In this document: positions 42,974 to 51,468 of the stretch, piece after piece
Numbering within the stretch: the stretch's first letter is position 1
How the letters are laid out: every line of letters starts with the position of its first letter
Assembly (NCBI RefSeq): GCF_030931715.1
Contig: NZ_CP133261.1
Coordinates: forward strand, 3,574,643 to 3,638,642
Direction: 5' to 3'
DNA: 64,000 nucleotides
DNA from: Tissierella sp. MB52-C2
GTDB taxonomy: Bacteria; Bacillota; Clostridia; Tissierellales; Tissierellaceae
Program-made: the position numbers and the translations under genes
The notes under the pieces: generated by a model
Databases searched by the model: none
Seen by the model: only the letters and a program-made list of their open reading frames with translations
What the model was told of the DNA's origin: nothing

Positions 42974-43777
42974 ATGAAAAAGTTAAAATTTTTAGTGATT
43001 TCAGTTGTAGCATTAAGTTTAATTCTTTCAGGTTGTGGGGCTAAGGATAAGGTGGTTGATGCATGGAGTAAGATAGAGGAAAGAGGAAGTATAATTGTTG
43101 GATTAGATGATACTTTTGTTCCTATGGGGTTCAGAGATAAAGCTGGAAATTTAACTGGATTTGATGTTGAGTTAGCTAAAGAAGCTGCTTCAAGAATGGG
43201 TCTTAAAATAGAATTTCAGCCAATAGATTGGAATTTAAAAGAGCAGGAGCTTGATTCAGGTAATATTGATCTAATATGGAATGGCTATTCTATTAGTGAA
43301 GAAAGATTGAAGAAAGTTAATTTTACTAAACCTTATTTAGATAATAGACAAGTAATTGTAGCACTAAATAGTTCTGATATTAATACAAAAGAAGATTTAA
43401 AAAATAGGATAGTAGCTACTCAAAATTCATCTAGCTCTTTGGAAGCCTTGGAAAAATCAGGTGCAATTGAAGACTTTAAAAATGCAGAGGCTATATTATT
43501 TGATACTTATAATGAAGCTTTTATGGATCTAGAAGCAGGAAGAGTCGAAGCAGTAGTAGCTGACCAAGTGTTAGCTAGATATTATATAGCTGAAAGAGGA
43601 GAAGAAAAATATAAGGTACTTGATGATGATTTTGGTGATGAGGAGTATGGCGTAGGTTTAAGACTTGGAGATAAGGTGTTATTAGAAAGACTTAACAAAG
43701 CGTTAGATGAAATGAAAGAAGATGATACTGCAAAGGCTATTTCTGAAAAATGGTTTGGAGAAAATATAATTAAGTAG
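42974..43777 (+). CDS. Amino-acid-binding lipoprotein of a histidine-T-box-regulated ABC transporter
   Basis: 267 residues. Lipobox ILSGCG (Cys21) and the polar amino-acid-binding fold: ERGSIIVGLDDTFVPMGFRDKAGNLTGFDVELAKEAASRMG, DLIWNGYSISEERLKKVNFTKPYL, and the hinge/closing segments later. The TG-FDVELA element and the aspartate in WNGYSISEER are typical of type I binding proteins for polar amino acids. Placed after a T-box with a CAC specifier, the cargo is probably histidine, a known T-box target of transporters in Firmicutes. First gene of three. Confidence 0.85.
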   Translation: MKKLKFLVISVVALSLILSGCGAKDKVVDAWSKIEERGSIIVGLDDTFVPMGFRDKAGNLTGFDVELAKEAASRMGLKIEFQPIDWNLKEQELDSGNIDLIWNGYSISEERLKKVNFTKPYLDNRQVIVALNSSDINTKEDLKNRIVATQNSSSSLEALEKSGAIEDFKNAEAILFDTYNEAFMDLEAGRVEAVVADQVLARYYIAERGEEKYKVLDDDFGDEEYGVGLRLGDKVLLERLNKALDEMKEDDTAKAISEKWFGENIIK

Positions 43778-43788
43778 TAGGTGAAGAT

Positions 43789-44430
43789 ATGGATTACATT
43801 TTAAGCATTACACCTTTTATTCTAAGCGGATTTAAAACAACTCTATGGGTATTCATGATCACTGCATTGTTCTCTATACCTCTTGGAGTTATAGTATGTC
43901 TGCTTAGATTATCTAAAATAAAAATAATTCAATTTATGATACAATGCTATATATTAGTTATGCGGGGAACGCCTTTATTATTACAGATAATATTTGTATT
44001 CTTTGGACTTCCGATTATAGGAGTTGTTCTTAATCGAGAAATGGCAGTTTCAATTGCATTTATTTTAAACTATGCTACGTATTTTGCTGAAATATTTAGA
44101 GGAGGAGTCAATTCCATAGATATTGGCCAATTTGAGGTCGCCAAGGTGCTGAAACTTTCTAAGAAAACTACTTATCTTGGGATAATTATTCCTCAAGTAT
44201 TTAAAGTAGTATTACCATCTTTGAGTAATGAGCTTATTACTTTGGTGAAGGATACATCCTTAGTATATGCCTTAGGTCTTGGGGATATACTGAGAGCAGC
44301 AAAAACTCTTTCAAATAAGGATGCTTCATTGGTACCTATATTTTTGGCAGGTGGAGTTTATCTTATATTTATCGGAGTCTTAACCTATGTATTAAGAAAC
44401 ATTGAAAATAAGTTTGAATATTATAGGTAG
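43789..44430 (+). CDS. Amino-acid ABC transporter permease
   Basis: 213 residues with five membrane segments and the HisM/GlnP domain: MRGTPLLLQIIFVFFGLPI and the EAA-type loop GQFEVAKVLKLSKKTTYLGIIIPQVFKVVLPSLSNELITLVKDTSLVYALGL that contacts the ATPase. It starts 12 bases after the binding protein stop. As a single permease it would work as a homodimer. Co-regulated by the T-box. Confidence 0.92.
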   Translation: MDYILSITPFILSGFKTTLWVFMITALFSIPLGVIVCLLRLSKIKIIQFMIQCYILVMRGTPLLLQIIFVFFGLPIIGVVLNREMAVSIAFILNYATYFAEIFRGGVNSIDIGQFEVAKVLKLSKKTTYLGIIIPQVFKVVLPSLSNELITLVKDTSLVYALGLGDILRAAKTLSNKDASLVPIFLAGGVYLIFIGVLTYVLRNIENKFEYYR

Positions 44431-44435
44431 GTGGA

Positions 44436-45050
44436 ATGATGGTTAAAGTTGAGAATCTAAATAAATCATTTGGAGATAAGAAGGTTTTAATAAATATAAA
44501 TCTAGAAGTAGAAAAAGGTAGTATAGTTATGATTGTAGGAGAATCTGGAGTAGGTAAGACTACTTTGGTTAGATGTTTATGTGGTTTGGAAGTCTATGAT
44601 AGTGGGAAAATATTATTTTCTAATGGAGATAAAGTAGAAGATAACTCCATAGGACTAGTATTTCAGAGCTTCAATCTATTTCCTCATTTTAGCGTAATGA
44701 AAAATATAGCCTATCCGTTGATTAAGGGAAAGAAAGTGATTAAAGAAAATGCTATAAAGAAAGCTAAGGAGTTAATAGAATTATTAGGTCTAAATGGGCT
44801 AGAGGACTCCTATGAGTATCGGTTATCAGGTGGACAAAAGCAGAGAGTTGCTATTGCAAGGGCTCTTGCAATGGAACCTCAATATCTTTGTTTTGATGAA
44901 CCTACTTCTGCACTGGATTATAAGTTAAGAGACAGTGTAGGAGAGATTTTAAAAACAGTAGCATCTAAGGGAATGGGAGTTATAGTAATTACTCACGATA
45001 GAGATTTTGCAGATAAATATGGCAATAAGATATATGAATTGGGCAGGTAA
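44436..45050 (+). CDS. Amino-acid ABC transporter ATPase (short form)
   Basis: 204 residues, about 35 shorter than HisP/GlnQ-type ATPases: GESGVGKTT (Walker A), QSFNLFPHF (Q-loop), LSGGQKQRVAIARAL (signature), YLCFDEPTSALD (Walker B) and ITHDRDF (H-loop) are all present, but the chain stops at YGNKIYELGR soon after the H-loop, without the usual C-terminal extension. The ORF ends cleanly, so this is probably a naturally short protein. Six bases after the permease. Follows a second ATG at 44439. Confidence 0.9.
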   Translation: MMVKVENLNKSFGDKKVLININLEVEKGSIVMIVGESGVGKTTLVRCLCGLEVYDSGKILFSNGDKVEDNSIGLVFQSFNLFPHFSVMKNIAYPLIKGKKVIKENAIKKAKELIELLGLNGLEDSYEYRLSGGQKQRVAIARALAMEPQYLCFDEPTSALDYKLRDSVGEILKTVASKGMGVIVITHDRDFADKYGNKIYELGR

Positions 45051-45131
45051 CTGCAAGTATAGCAGTATTTCTAAAGAAATTGAATTAATAGATGAAAATA
45101 ACATAAAATTTATTATTAATAAATTAGGTAA

Positions 45132-45173
45132 ATATTGAAATTGAGTGTGATTAATCACACTCAATTTCAATAT
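45132..45173. terminator. 42-base perfect palindrome, bidirectional terminator
   Basis: A perfect 42-base inverted repeat (21 bases per arm, core GTGATTAATCAC) lies between the converging ATPase and chemoreceptor genes. It probably terminates both transcripts. Confidence 0.75.
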
Positions 45174-45201
45174 AATGAATTATTTACTTCTCATTATATT
45201 C

Positions 45202-47190
45202 TTAGATTTTAAATCTCATAATAATTGATTGTAGATTTTGTGCCAAATCTGATAAAGATTCACTGGCATTTGCAATTTCACCCATAGAAGCGACTTGTTC
45301 CTCAATGGATGCTGTTACCTGTTCTGTAGCAGCAGAGTTTTCCTGTGCTATGGCAGAAAGATTTTGTAGAGTATCAAGTATTTCATTTTTCATACCTTCC
45401 ATTTCTGCTCCCGAGAGATTTAATTGTTCAATTTCCTTGTCTGCATTTTTCATAGCTTCATATACTAGCATATACTTATCTTTGCTATTCATTACGCTCT
45501 GTGTCTGTTCATTAGCTATATCAGATACCCTTCCTATGGTCGTTACAGCATCTTTAGAATTTGCTTGTAAATCACTAACTATTTGATTAATAGATGCTGT
45601 AGAGGTTGAAGATTGTTCTGCCAATTTTCTAATTTCCTCCGCTACAACTGCAAATCCTTTTCCAGCCTCTCCTGCTCTTGCTGCCTCTATGGCTGCATTT
45701 AGGGCCAATAGATTCGTTTGTTCTGCGATTGAAGCAATTACATTACTTGCTTGTCCTATTTTAATAGAGCTATCATTTGTTTTTAATATGACTTCTTGAA
45801 TCACTTTTGATGCATTGTTGCTTTCTTCTGTTATCTTAGATAGGTTTTCAATTTCTTTTATACCACTGCTAATGGTCTCTGTTATTTTTTGTGAAGTAGT
45901 CCTTAGATTCCTTGTGTATTTTAAATTCTTCTCAATTATTTCACCTAATAAAACAGCTTTTGAAGAACCAGTTTCTGTACTTAATGCTTGATCTGAGGCA
46001 CCATTAGCTATTTCTTGTGCTGTTTTTGATACTTCTTCTGCAGAAAGAGCTGATTGATGTATGGTAGCTGTCATTTCTTCTGAAGTAGCAGCTACTTGTT
46101 CCGAGGAATTTCGAATTTCATTAATCATATTTCTAAGATTAAGGGCTATACTTTGCATAGATTTACCTAGACCACCGATTTCATCTTTTCTAGATACAAA
46201 ATGTTCAGAAATATTTTGTGTAATATCATAGCTAGCCAGTGTCTCTGAATATCTAGTTGCTTCAATTATTGGATTTGCAATAAGAATTCCTATTATGTAT
46301 GTAATAGCTATGCTCAATAATAAAGCTATAGATGCTGATATGAGAATACCTTTTGTCATCGTTGGGATTGAATTCAATACTTCATCTGCATCTGCTGTAA
46401 TAACAAATATCCAGTTAGTACCTTCAACTGGTGCATAGCCAGCATATAAATTTTTACCATCAAAGGAATAATTATTTATACCAAGTTTTTCTTCTAGTAT
46501 TGTTTGAGATATTTCTGCTGCGCCTTTGAAACTTTCATCTTCCTTTGATTTTTCTATTGCATTATACTGATTTAGTACCAATTCTTTATCGGGATGGGCA
46601 ACCATAGTTCCTTTATCATTGATCATATAACTATATCCAGTATTTCCAAAACCAGTATCCTCGATGAGTTTACTTAAAATATTACCATCAGCCCTAGCTG
46701 TCAAAGTAGCTGCTACCTTACCATCCTTTATAATAGGTACAGCATATAATAGGTTTAGTTCATTTACAGCACGAGTGACCGTTAGATCAGATACATTTGA
46801 TTCACCATTCAAGGCTTTCCTTAGATATTCTCTATCTCCTAATTGAACGACAGTTCCATCTTGGGCATATGTAGTTCCGTCAGGGTGAGAAATTGCCATT
46901 TCAATAAAATTAGTTCCTTTCACTTGCCTCACTATTTCAGCTCTTTGCAATTCCCAATCCATGCTTTGAATCCCTTCACTACATGCTATAGTTTCTAAAA
47001 CCCTTATCTCAGTTTTAATTCGGCTTTCTATTATTTCAGCTCTGTCGATAGCCATGTTTTTAAGAGAATTTTCTACTTCAGTGCTAATAGTTCTAGTGGC
47101 ACTCATTATGGAAATAAGGCCAATAGTAACAGATGATAATAAAATTAATACAGAAAAATATACAACAAGTTTTACTTTGATACTTTTCAC
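45202..47190 (-). CDS. Methyl-accepting chemotaxis protein with dCache sensor
   Basis: 662 residues. Membrane segments at about 8-28 and 282-305 enclose a roughly 250-residue extracytoplasmic domain with Cache features ([66 protein letters not shown]). HAMP is followed by the signalling domain ([34 protein letters not shown]). dCache sensors bind amino acids, carboxylates and other small ligands directly. The GTG start lies behind AAGGGGG. It is divergent from the flavoprotein reductase gene, and both share the same long operator motif, which suggests joint regulation. Confidence 0.92.
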   Translation of the reverse strand: MKSIKVKLVVYFSVLILLSSVTIGLISIMSATRTISTEVENSLKNMAIDRAEIIESRIKTEIRVLETIACSEGIQSMDWELQRAEIVRQVKGTNFIEMAISHPDGTTYAQDGTVVQLGDREYLRKALNGESNVSDLTVTRAVNELNLLYAVPIIKDGKVAATLTARADGNILSKLIEDTGFGNTGYSYMINDKGTMVAHPDKELVLNQYNAIEKSKEDESFKGAAEISQTILEEKLGINNYSFDGKNLYAGYAPVEGTNWIFVITADADEVLNSIPTMTKGILISASIALLLSIAITYIIGILIANPIIEATRYSETLASYDITQNISEHFVSRKDEIGGLGKSMQSIALNLRNMINEIRNSSEQVAATSEEMTATIHQSALSAEEVSKTAQEIANGASDQALSTETGSSKAVLLGEIIEKNLKYTRNLRTTSQKITETISSGIKEIENLSKITEESNNASKVIQEVILKTNDSSIKIGQASNVIASIAEQTNLLALNAAIEAARAGEAGKGFAVVAEEIRKLAEQSSTSTASINQIVSDLQANSKDAVTTIGRVSDIANEQTQSVMNSKDKYMLVYEAMKNADKEIEQLNLSGAEMEGMKNEILDTLQNLSAIAQENSAATEQVTASIEEQVASMGEIANASESLSDLAQNLQSIIMRFKI

Positions 47191-47267
47191 TTTAATACCC
47201 CCTTAAAAATAATGCTTATATATTTTTAGTTCACCTGGCCTTGAAAAAAGTTAATATCCCATTCTTC

Positions 47268-47319
47268 TAGGCACTAGAATATATATCTAGAATATTCTAG
47301 ATATATATTCTAGTGCCTA
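47268..47319. promoter_or_regulatory. 52-base perfect palindrome holding two overlapping operator copies
   Basis: Two 26-base arms (47268-47293 and 47294-47319) are exact complements. Within it the pattern WCTAGAATAT-N9-ATATTCTAGW occurs twice in overlapping registers (47273-47301 and 47286-47314). The same pattern occurs once at 47590-47618, over the promoter of the flavoprotein gene. It lies 78-129 bases upstream of the chemoreceptor start, where it may cover its -35 region. It is a very strong candidate binding site, probably of the TetR regulator encoded at 49674. Confidence 0.8.
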
Positions 47320-47564
47320 TTTTAACCTAATATTGATATTTTTGCAACATATGGAGGTATAGGACAATAGTAGGAAATAATGTAATGAATTTCTAGGTTT
47401 AAATTTATAAAAGTAGCTGATTTCCTATATTGGGTGATATTTGTTATTCATGTAGGATAAGAATTGATATTATATTTATTTCTTGAGATCCTTAGTCCCT
47501 AGTTTTTATTTTTCCGAATTAAGGTTATTTATATAAAGATATTGTTATTTTTTTAATAAGTCTA

Positions 47565-47618
47565 TTGACATTTTTTTAACCTGGGATATACTAGAATATA
47601 TTAACAGAATATTCTAGT
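47565..47618 (+). promoter_or_regulatory. Promoter with overlapping operator of the flavoprotein reductase gene
   Basis: TTGACA (47565-47570), 16-base spacer, TATACT (47587-47592). The operator ACTAGAATAT (47590-47599), nine bases, ATATTCTAGT (47609-47618) covers the end of the -10 and the start of transcription, so a bound repressor should block it. A further half-site AATATTCTA at 47621-47629 is near. The coding start at 47653 is clear of it. Confidence 0.75.
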
Positions 47619-47652
47619 GAAATATTCTATAAAATTAAAAGGAGGTTTTTTT

Positions 47653-49590
47653 ATGTTTAAACTTACCAAAAAATATATAGCTTTATTTTTGATATTAGCT
47701 ATGGCATTATCCATGGTTGGATGTAGCAAGGAAAAGTTACCAGCTTCTTCTAATAATGGATCAGGTAAACTTACACCTGGAGTATATACTGGTGAAGCAA
47801 AAGGAATTAGTGATATTCTTACTGTTGAAGTAGAGGTGGATGAAGAAAGTATTTTATCGGTGAAAGTTACTAATCATAGTGAAACACCTGGAATATCAGA
47901 TGCTGCTCTAGAGCGTATTCCTGAAGAAATAGTTGAATATCAAAGCTTAAATATTGATACAATATCTGGAGCTACTGTTTCTAGTAATGCTATCCTAGAA
48001 GCTACTAAACAAGCTTTAGAAAAAGCTGGAGCCAATATTGATGATTTTTCAAAAGAAGTAAGTAAGTCTGCAAATGATGGAGATGCAATAGAAAAAACTA
48101 CGGATGTAGTTATTGTTGGTGGCGGTGGTGCTGGTCTTGCAGCTGCTGTTTCTGCATTAGAGAACAATGCTAAAGTTATTGTGTTAGAAAAAATGCCTAC
48201 TTTAGGTGGATCCACTATAATGGCTGGTGGACAATATAATGCAGTTGATAGTAAACGACAACAAAATCTTACTATGCGTCCTGAATTAATTAAACAAATT
48301 GAAGCAATTACAAAAGAAGAGCCTGTTAATGAAATACATAAAAGATTAATGAGTGAATTAGCAGAGCAAATTAAAGAATATAAAGAAAAAAAATCTACTT
48401 ATATGTTTGACTCTCCTCAACTTCATGCATTACAAGCTTTTAATGGGGGAGATAAAAAAGGTAATCTTGAGTTAATAGAAAAATTTGCATATGGTGCTGA
48501 AGGATCTGTTAGTTGGCTTGAAAGCTTAGGAGTGGATATATCAGATGAAATTGCTACTGTTACAGGAGCATTATGGCCAAGAACTCATCAATTTATTAAA
48601 CCACTTACTACTGGTCCTATAGATGCCTATGTTGATTTTATATCATCAAAAGGTGATGATGCTGAAATAATATTAGAAACCAAAGTAACTGATATTATTA
48701 TGAAAGATGGTAAAGCTGTAGGGGTCAAGGGATTACAAGGGAATACTGAAATTATAGTAAATGCAAATAAGGGTGTAATTATAGCAACTGGTGGATTTGC
48801 AAGAAACAAGGAATTAGTTGCTAAGTATGATGAACTTTGGGGAGATCTATCAAATCTCAACTCTACAAATAGTGTTAGTGCTACTGGTGATGGTGTCATA
48901 ATGGCTGAAGCTGTTGGTGCTAATCTAGTTGGAATGGAATATATTCAATTACTACCAGTTGGTCATCCAGAAACTGGTGGAATGTCTGGGAATATTAGCA
49001 TTAATGCTGCTAATCAACTTTTTATTAATAATAAAGGTGAACGTTTTGTAGCTGAGGACTCAAGAAGAGATACTCTTACAAAAGGATTATTAGAACAACC
49101 AGATCAAGTTATGTGGATATTACATGATGCACATGAATATTATAATGAAGATGTTAAAAATGACTTTAACGAATCAATAGGTAAATTGGTTGAAAGTGGT
49201 ATTGCTGTTAAGGGTGATACTATTGAAGAATTAGCAGAACAAATGAAAGTAGATCCTACTGTACTAAAAGATACAGTTGATACTTACAACAAAGCTGTTA
49301 GAGGTGAAATAGCTGATCCATTCGGAAAGAAACTACTTCAAGACGAGTTTAATAAAGGACCTTTCTATGCATCAGTTCGTGTACCAACGATACACCATAC
49401 TATGGGTGGAGTTGAAATAAATACAGATGCTCAGGTGATGGATAAAAATGGTAATATAATCAAGGGACTATATGCTGCTGGAGAAGTTACTGGTGGTATC
49501 CACGGTTCCAATAGACTTGGTGGCAATGCTATACCAGATACTGTAGTATATGGTAAAATAGCTGGAAAGTCTGCAGCACTAGAAAAATAA
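47653..49590 (+). CDS. Exported flavoprotein reductase (FMN-bind plus FAD fumarate-reductase-like), lipoprotein
   Basis: 645 residues. Lipobox near MVGC (Cys24) indicates membrane anchoring outside the cell. An FMN_bind domain follows, with the covalent flavinylation motif SGAT (Thr108 by the known rule). Then a flavocytochrome-type FAD domain: VVIVGGGGAGLAAAVSALE, GGSTIMAGGQYNA. Residues equivalent to catalytic Arg402, His504 and Arg545 of the Shewanella fumarate reductase are seen (SRRD, HHTMGGVEI, GSNRLGGNA), but the site of His365 is Leu (EYIQLLPVGH), so the acceptor may be an enoate other than fumarate. Such enzymes use extracellular electron transfer and need an ApbE transferase, not found here. 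Start at 47653 has GGAGG. Confidence 0.85.
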   Translation: MFKLTKKYIALFLILAMALSMVGCSKEKLPASSNNGSGKLTPGVYTGEAKGISDILTVEVEVDEESILSVKVTNHSETPGISDAALERIPEEIVEYQSLNIDTISGATVSSNAILEATKQALEKAGANIDDFSKEVSKSANDGDAIEKTTDVVIVGGGGAGLAAAVSALENNAKVIVLEKMPTLGGSTIMAGGQYNAVDSKRQQNLTMRPELIKQIEAITKEEPVNEIHKRLMSELAEQIKEYKEKKSTYMFDSPQLHALQAFNGGDKKGNLELIEKFAYGAEGSVSWLESLGVDISDEIATVTGALWPRTHQFIKPLTTGPIDAYVDFISSKGDDAEIILETKVTDIIMKDGKAVGVKGLQGNTEIIVNANKGVIIATGGFARNKELVAKYDELWGDLSNLNSTNSVSATGDGVIMAEAVGANLVGMEYIQLLPVGHPETGGMSGNISINAANQLFINNKGERFVAEDSRRDTLTKGLLEQPDQVMWILHDAHEYYNEDVKNDFNESIGKLVESGIAVKGDTIEELAEQMKVDPTVLKDTVDTYNKAVRGEIADPFGKKLLQDEFNKGPFYASVRVPTIHHTMGGVEINTDAQVMDKNGNIIKGLYAAGEVTGGIHGSNRLGGNAIPDTVVYGKIAGKSAALEK

Positions 49591-49600
49591 GTATAATTTT

Positions 49601-49638
49601 AAAATAATTCTCTATAATTAATAGGGAATTATTTTTTT
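49601..49638 (+). terminator. Rho-independent terminator after the flavoprotein reductase
   Basis: AAAATAATTCTCTAT and ATAGGGAATTATTTT pair imperfectly and end in a T-run. It separates the reductase from tetR. Confidence 0.75.
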
Positions 49639-49673
49639 ATATGATATAATTTTCTAGGGGTGGTGATATTTAT

Positions 49674-50249
49674 ATGTTTTATGAAATGGAAAAATCCTCA
49701 AAGAAAAAAGAGGAGTTAATAAGTATTATTGTAAGCCTTATGGATGAAGAAGGACTTAAAAACGTAACAATTAAAGATATTTGCAAAGCAACTAATATAT
49801 CAATTGGAGCTTTCTATCATTATTTTCAGTCTAAAGATTCCATAGTAGATGAAATGTTTACTTTAATGGATGAATTTTTTCTAGTTAATCAAGAAGCAAT
49901 TCTACAACACCCTACGGCCGCAGAGCAAATAATTGATTTTGTAAATCATTTTGGTATATATGTTGAAAAATGGGGATATTATGCAAATCTATTAATCATG
50001 CGTTCTCATATAACTAAATACAGTCATAATAAAAAAAGACGATTATATGGAATATTGGAGGAAATAATTTTAAAAGGTATCAATGATGGAGAGTTTAAGG
50101 TTAAAGTTAATACCGAAGAACTTATAGTTATGATTTTCGTAATAATGAGAGGGTATCTTTTAGAATGGGTTAATAGAGAGCACAATTATCCTGTTAGGGA
50201 CAATATGGTAAAGCAAGCAACCTATCTATTAAAATCTTTAACAATATAA
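49674..50249 (+). CDS. TetR-family regulator, probable controller of the reductase/chemoreceptor pair
   Basis: 191 residues. HTH: EEGLKNVTIKDICKATNISIGAFYHYFQSKDSIVDEMFTLMDEF; the C-terminal domain is helical (IIDFVNHFGIYVEKWGYYANLLIM...). GGGGTGG-type RBS. Placed directly after the flavoprotein gene. Given the large palindromic operators upstream of both the reductase and the chemoreceptor, it is the best local candidate to bind them; its own upstream region shows only a half-like AATTTTCTAG. Confidence 0.85.
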   Translation: MFYEMEKSSKKKEELISIIVSLMDEEGLKNVTIKDICKATNISIGAFYHYFQSKDSIVDEMFTLMDEFFLVNQEAILQHPTAAEQIIDFVNHFGIYVEKWGYYANLLIMRSHITKYSHNKKRRLYGILEEIILKGINDGEFKVKVNTEELIVMIFVIMRGYLLEWVNREHNYPVRDNMVKQATYLLKSLTI

Positions 50250-50277
50250 TATGAAAAGTGATTACCGCAATAATATT

Positions 50278-50372
50278 CTCCCCTTAAGGTAGCTAGATTA
50301 AATAATAAAATTTGATACCGATAGGGGAGTGTTATTATGTTTAAAATAAGTAAAGATATAGGAAAATCGTAG
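50278..50372 (+). promoter_or_regulatory. Structured leader with 11-codon ORF upstream of the coiled-coil gene
   Basis: CTCCCCT (50278-50284) and AGGGGAG (50323-50329) form the base of a hairpin that also includes AAGGTA and TACC. The right arm provides the RBS for a short ATG frame (50337-50372, encoding MFKISKDIGKS). Its RBS would therefore be hidden in the hairpin. A regulatory leader is possible; nothing else supports it. Confidence 0.35.
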
Positions 50373-50419
50373 TGTCTTTATGTTATAATTAAATCAATAA
50401 AATATTGGGAGGGATATTG

Positions 50420-51355
50420 ATGTATAGGGAAATCAATGAAGAAATTTATGACCTCAGAGAAAGACTTAGATCTAAAGAAAAACTTGAGTCATTAAAATCT
50501 ATGGCTATGGAAGAATTAGAAAAGAAAAATCAAAATCTAGAAGAACTAAAAAATATATTGAAAAAAGAAGAAAAAGATGTATTGAAGCTGGAAGGTATGA
50601 GTTTAAGCTCATTTTTCTTGAATATCATTGGGAAAAAAGAAGATAAACTTGATGAAGAAAGAAAAGAATATCTAGGAGCTAAAATGCAATATGATGAATG
50701 TGTTTTAGCTATAAAGGAGCTAGAAGACGGAATAGAAAAATATAATAAGGAATTAATTAATTACTCATGGGTAAAAGATGAGTATCAACAATCAATAAAG
50801 AAAAAGCAAGATATGATAATCAATGAAGATACTCATAGAGGAAGAAAACTTCATGATCTATTAGATAAGCAAAATGAATTAAAGTTAGATATAAAAGAAG
50901 TCAAAGAAGCCATAAATGCAGGAAAAAATGCGTCCAGTGCATTGTCACAAATGATGGGGCCCTTAGACTCAGCTAAAAATTGGGGCATATGGGATATGCT
51001 TGGAGGCGGATTTTTTACAGATATGATAAAACACTCTAAAATAGATGATGCAAACAAGATGTCCTACGATGTACAGCAATGCTTAAAGAGGTTTCAAAAA
51101 GAATTAAATGATGTAAATGAATTTACAGATATTGCAGTAGATATTGGTTCTTTTGCTACATTTGCTGACTTTTTCTTTGATGGCCTTTTTGCTGATTGGT
51201 TTGTGCAGTCAAAAATAAATGAATCCATATCCAATTTAGATAATGCAAACAGAAAAGTAGGAGATATAATAGAAGATTTAAATAGAAGCTTAACTATAAT
51301 GGAAAGAGAGCAGGAGTCTATAGAGACTGAAATCAATAAATTATTAGATAGGTAA
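50420..51355 (+). CDS. Coiled-coil protein of unknown function
   Basis: About 311 residues, acidic/basic and rich in heptads (for example EINEEIYDLRERLRSKEKLESLK, and DIKEVKEAINAGKNASSALSQM), predicted mostly coiled coil with a Gly-rich break and aromatic segments near the middle (NWGIWDMLGGGFFTDMIKHS and FATFADFFFDGLFADWF). No signal peptide or membrane segment is evident. I do not recognise the family. The ATG at 50420 has GGGAGGG upstream; the frame is open from 50405. It is preceded by the structured leader and followed by the pepF gene. Confidence 0.6.
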   Translation: MYREINEEIYDLRERLRSKEKLESLKSMAMEELEKKNQNLEELKNILKKEEKDVLKLEGMSLSSFFLNIIGKKEDKLDEERKEYLGAKMQYDECVLAIKELEDGIEKYNKELINYSWVKDEYQQSIKKKQDMIINEDTHRGRKLHDLLDKQNELKLDIKEVKEAINAGKNASSALSQMMGPLDSAKNWGIWDMLGGGFFTDMIKHSKIDDANKMSYDVQQCLKRFQKELNDVNEFTDIAVDIGSFATFADFFFDGLFADWFVQSKINESISNLDNANRKVGDIIEDLNRSLTIMEREQESIETEINKLLDR

Positions 51356-51468
51356 TAGTTTTATGTTCATTCTTAACTAAATAAAATTGAATATAGAATT
51401 ATTGTAATATTCTTACGTTTATAATATAATTTACTTAGATACTCGAACTAAGTAAAAGGAGTGATAAT

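Noticed and set aside
44436-45050. Frameshift suspected because the T-box-regulated ATPase is short
   Set aside because: The three frames after the stop show no continuation of an ATPase C-terminus; all core motifs are present before the stop.
45132-45173. 42-base perfect palindrome considered as a further regulatory operator
   Set aside because: It lies between two converging genes and does not contain the CTAGAATAT motif; a bidirectional terminator explains it.
42974-47653. Reading the flavoprotein reductase as urocanate reductase because of the histidine T-box transporter next to it
   Set aside because: No histidine ammonia-lyase is in the window, a chemoreceptor separates the genes, the T-box signals histidine starvation rather than catabolism, and the residues reported for urocanate reductase are not seen.
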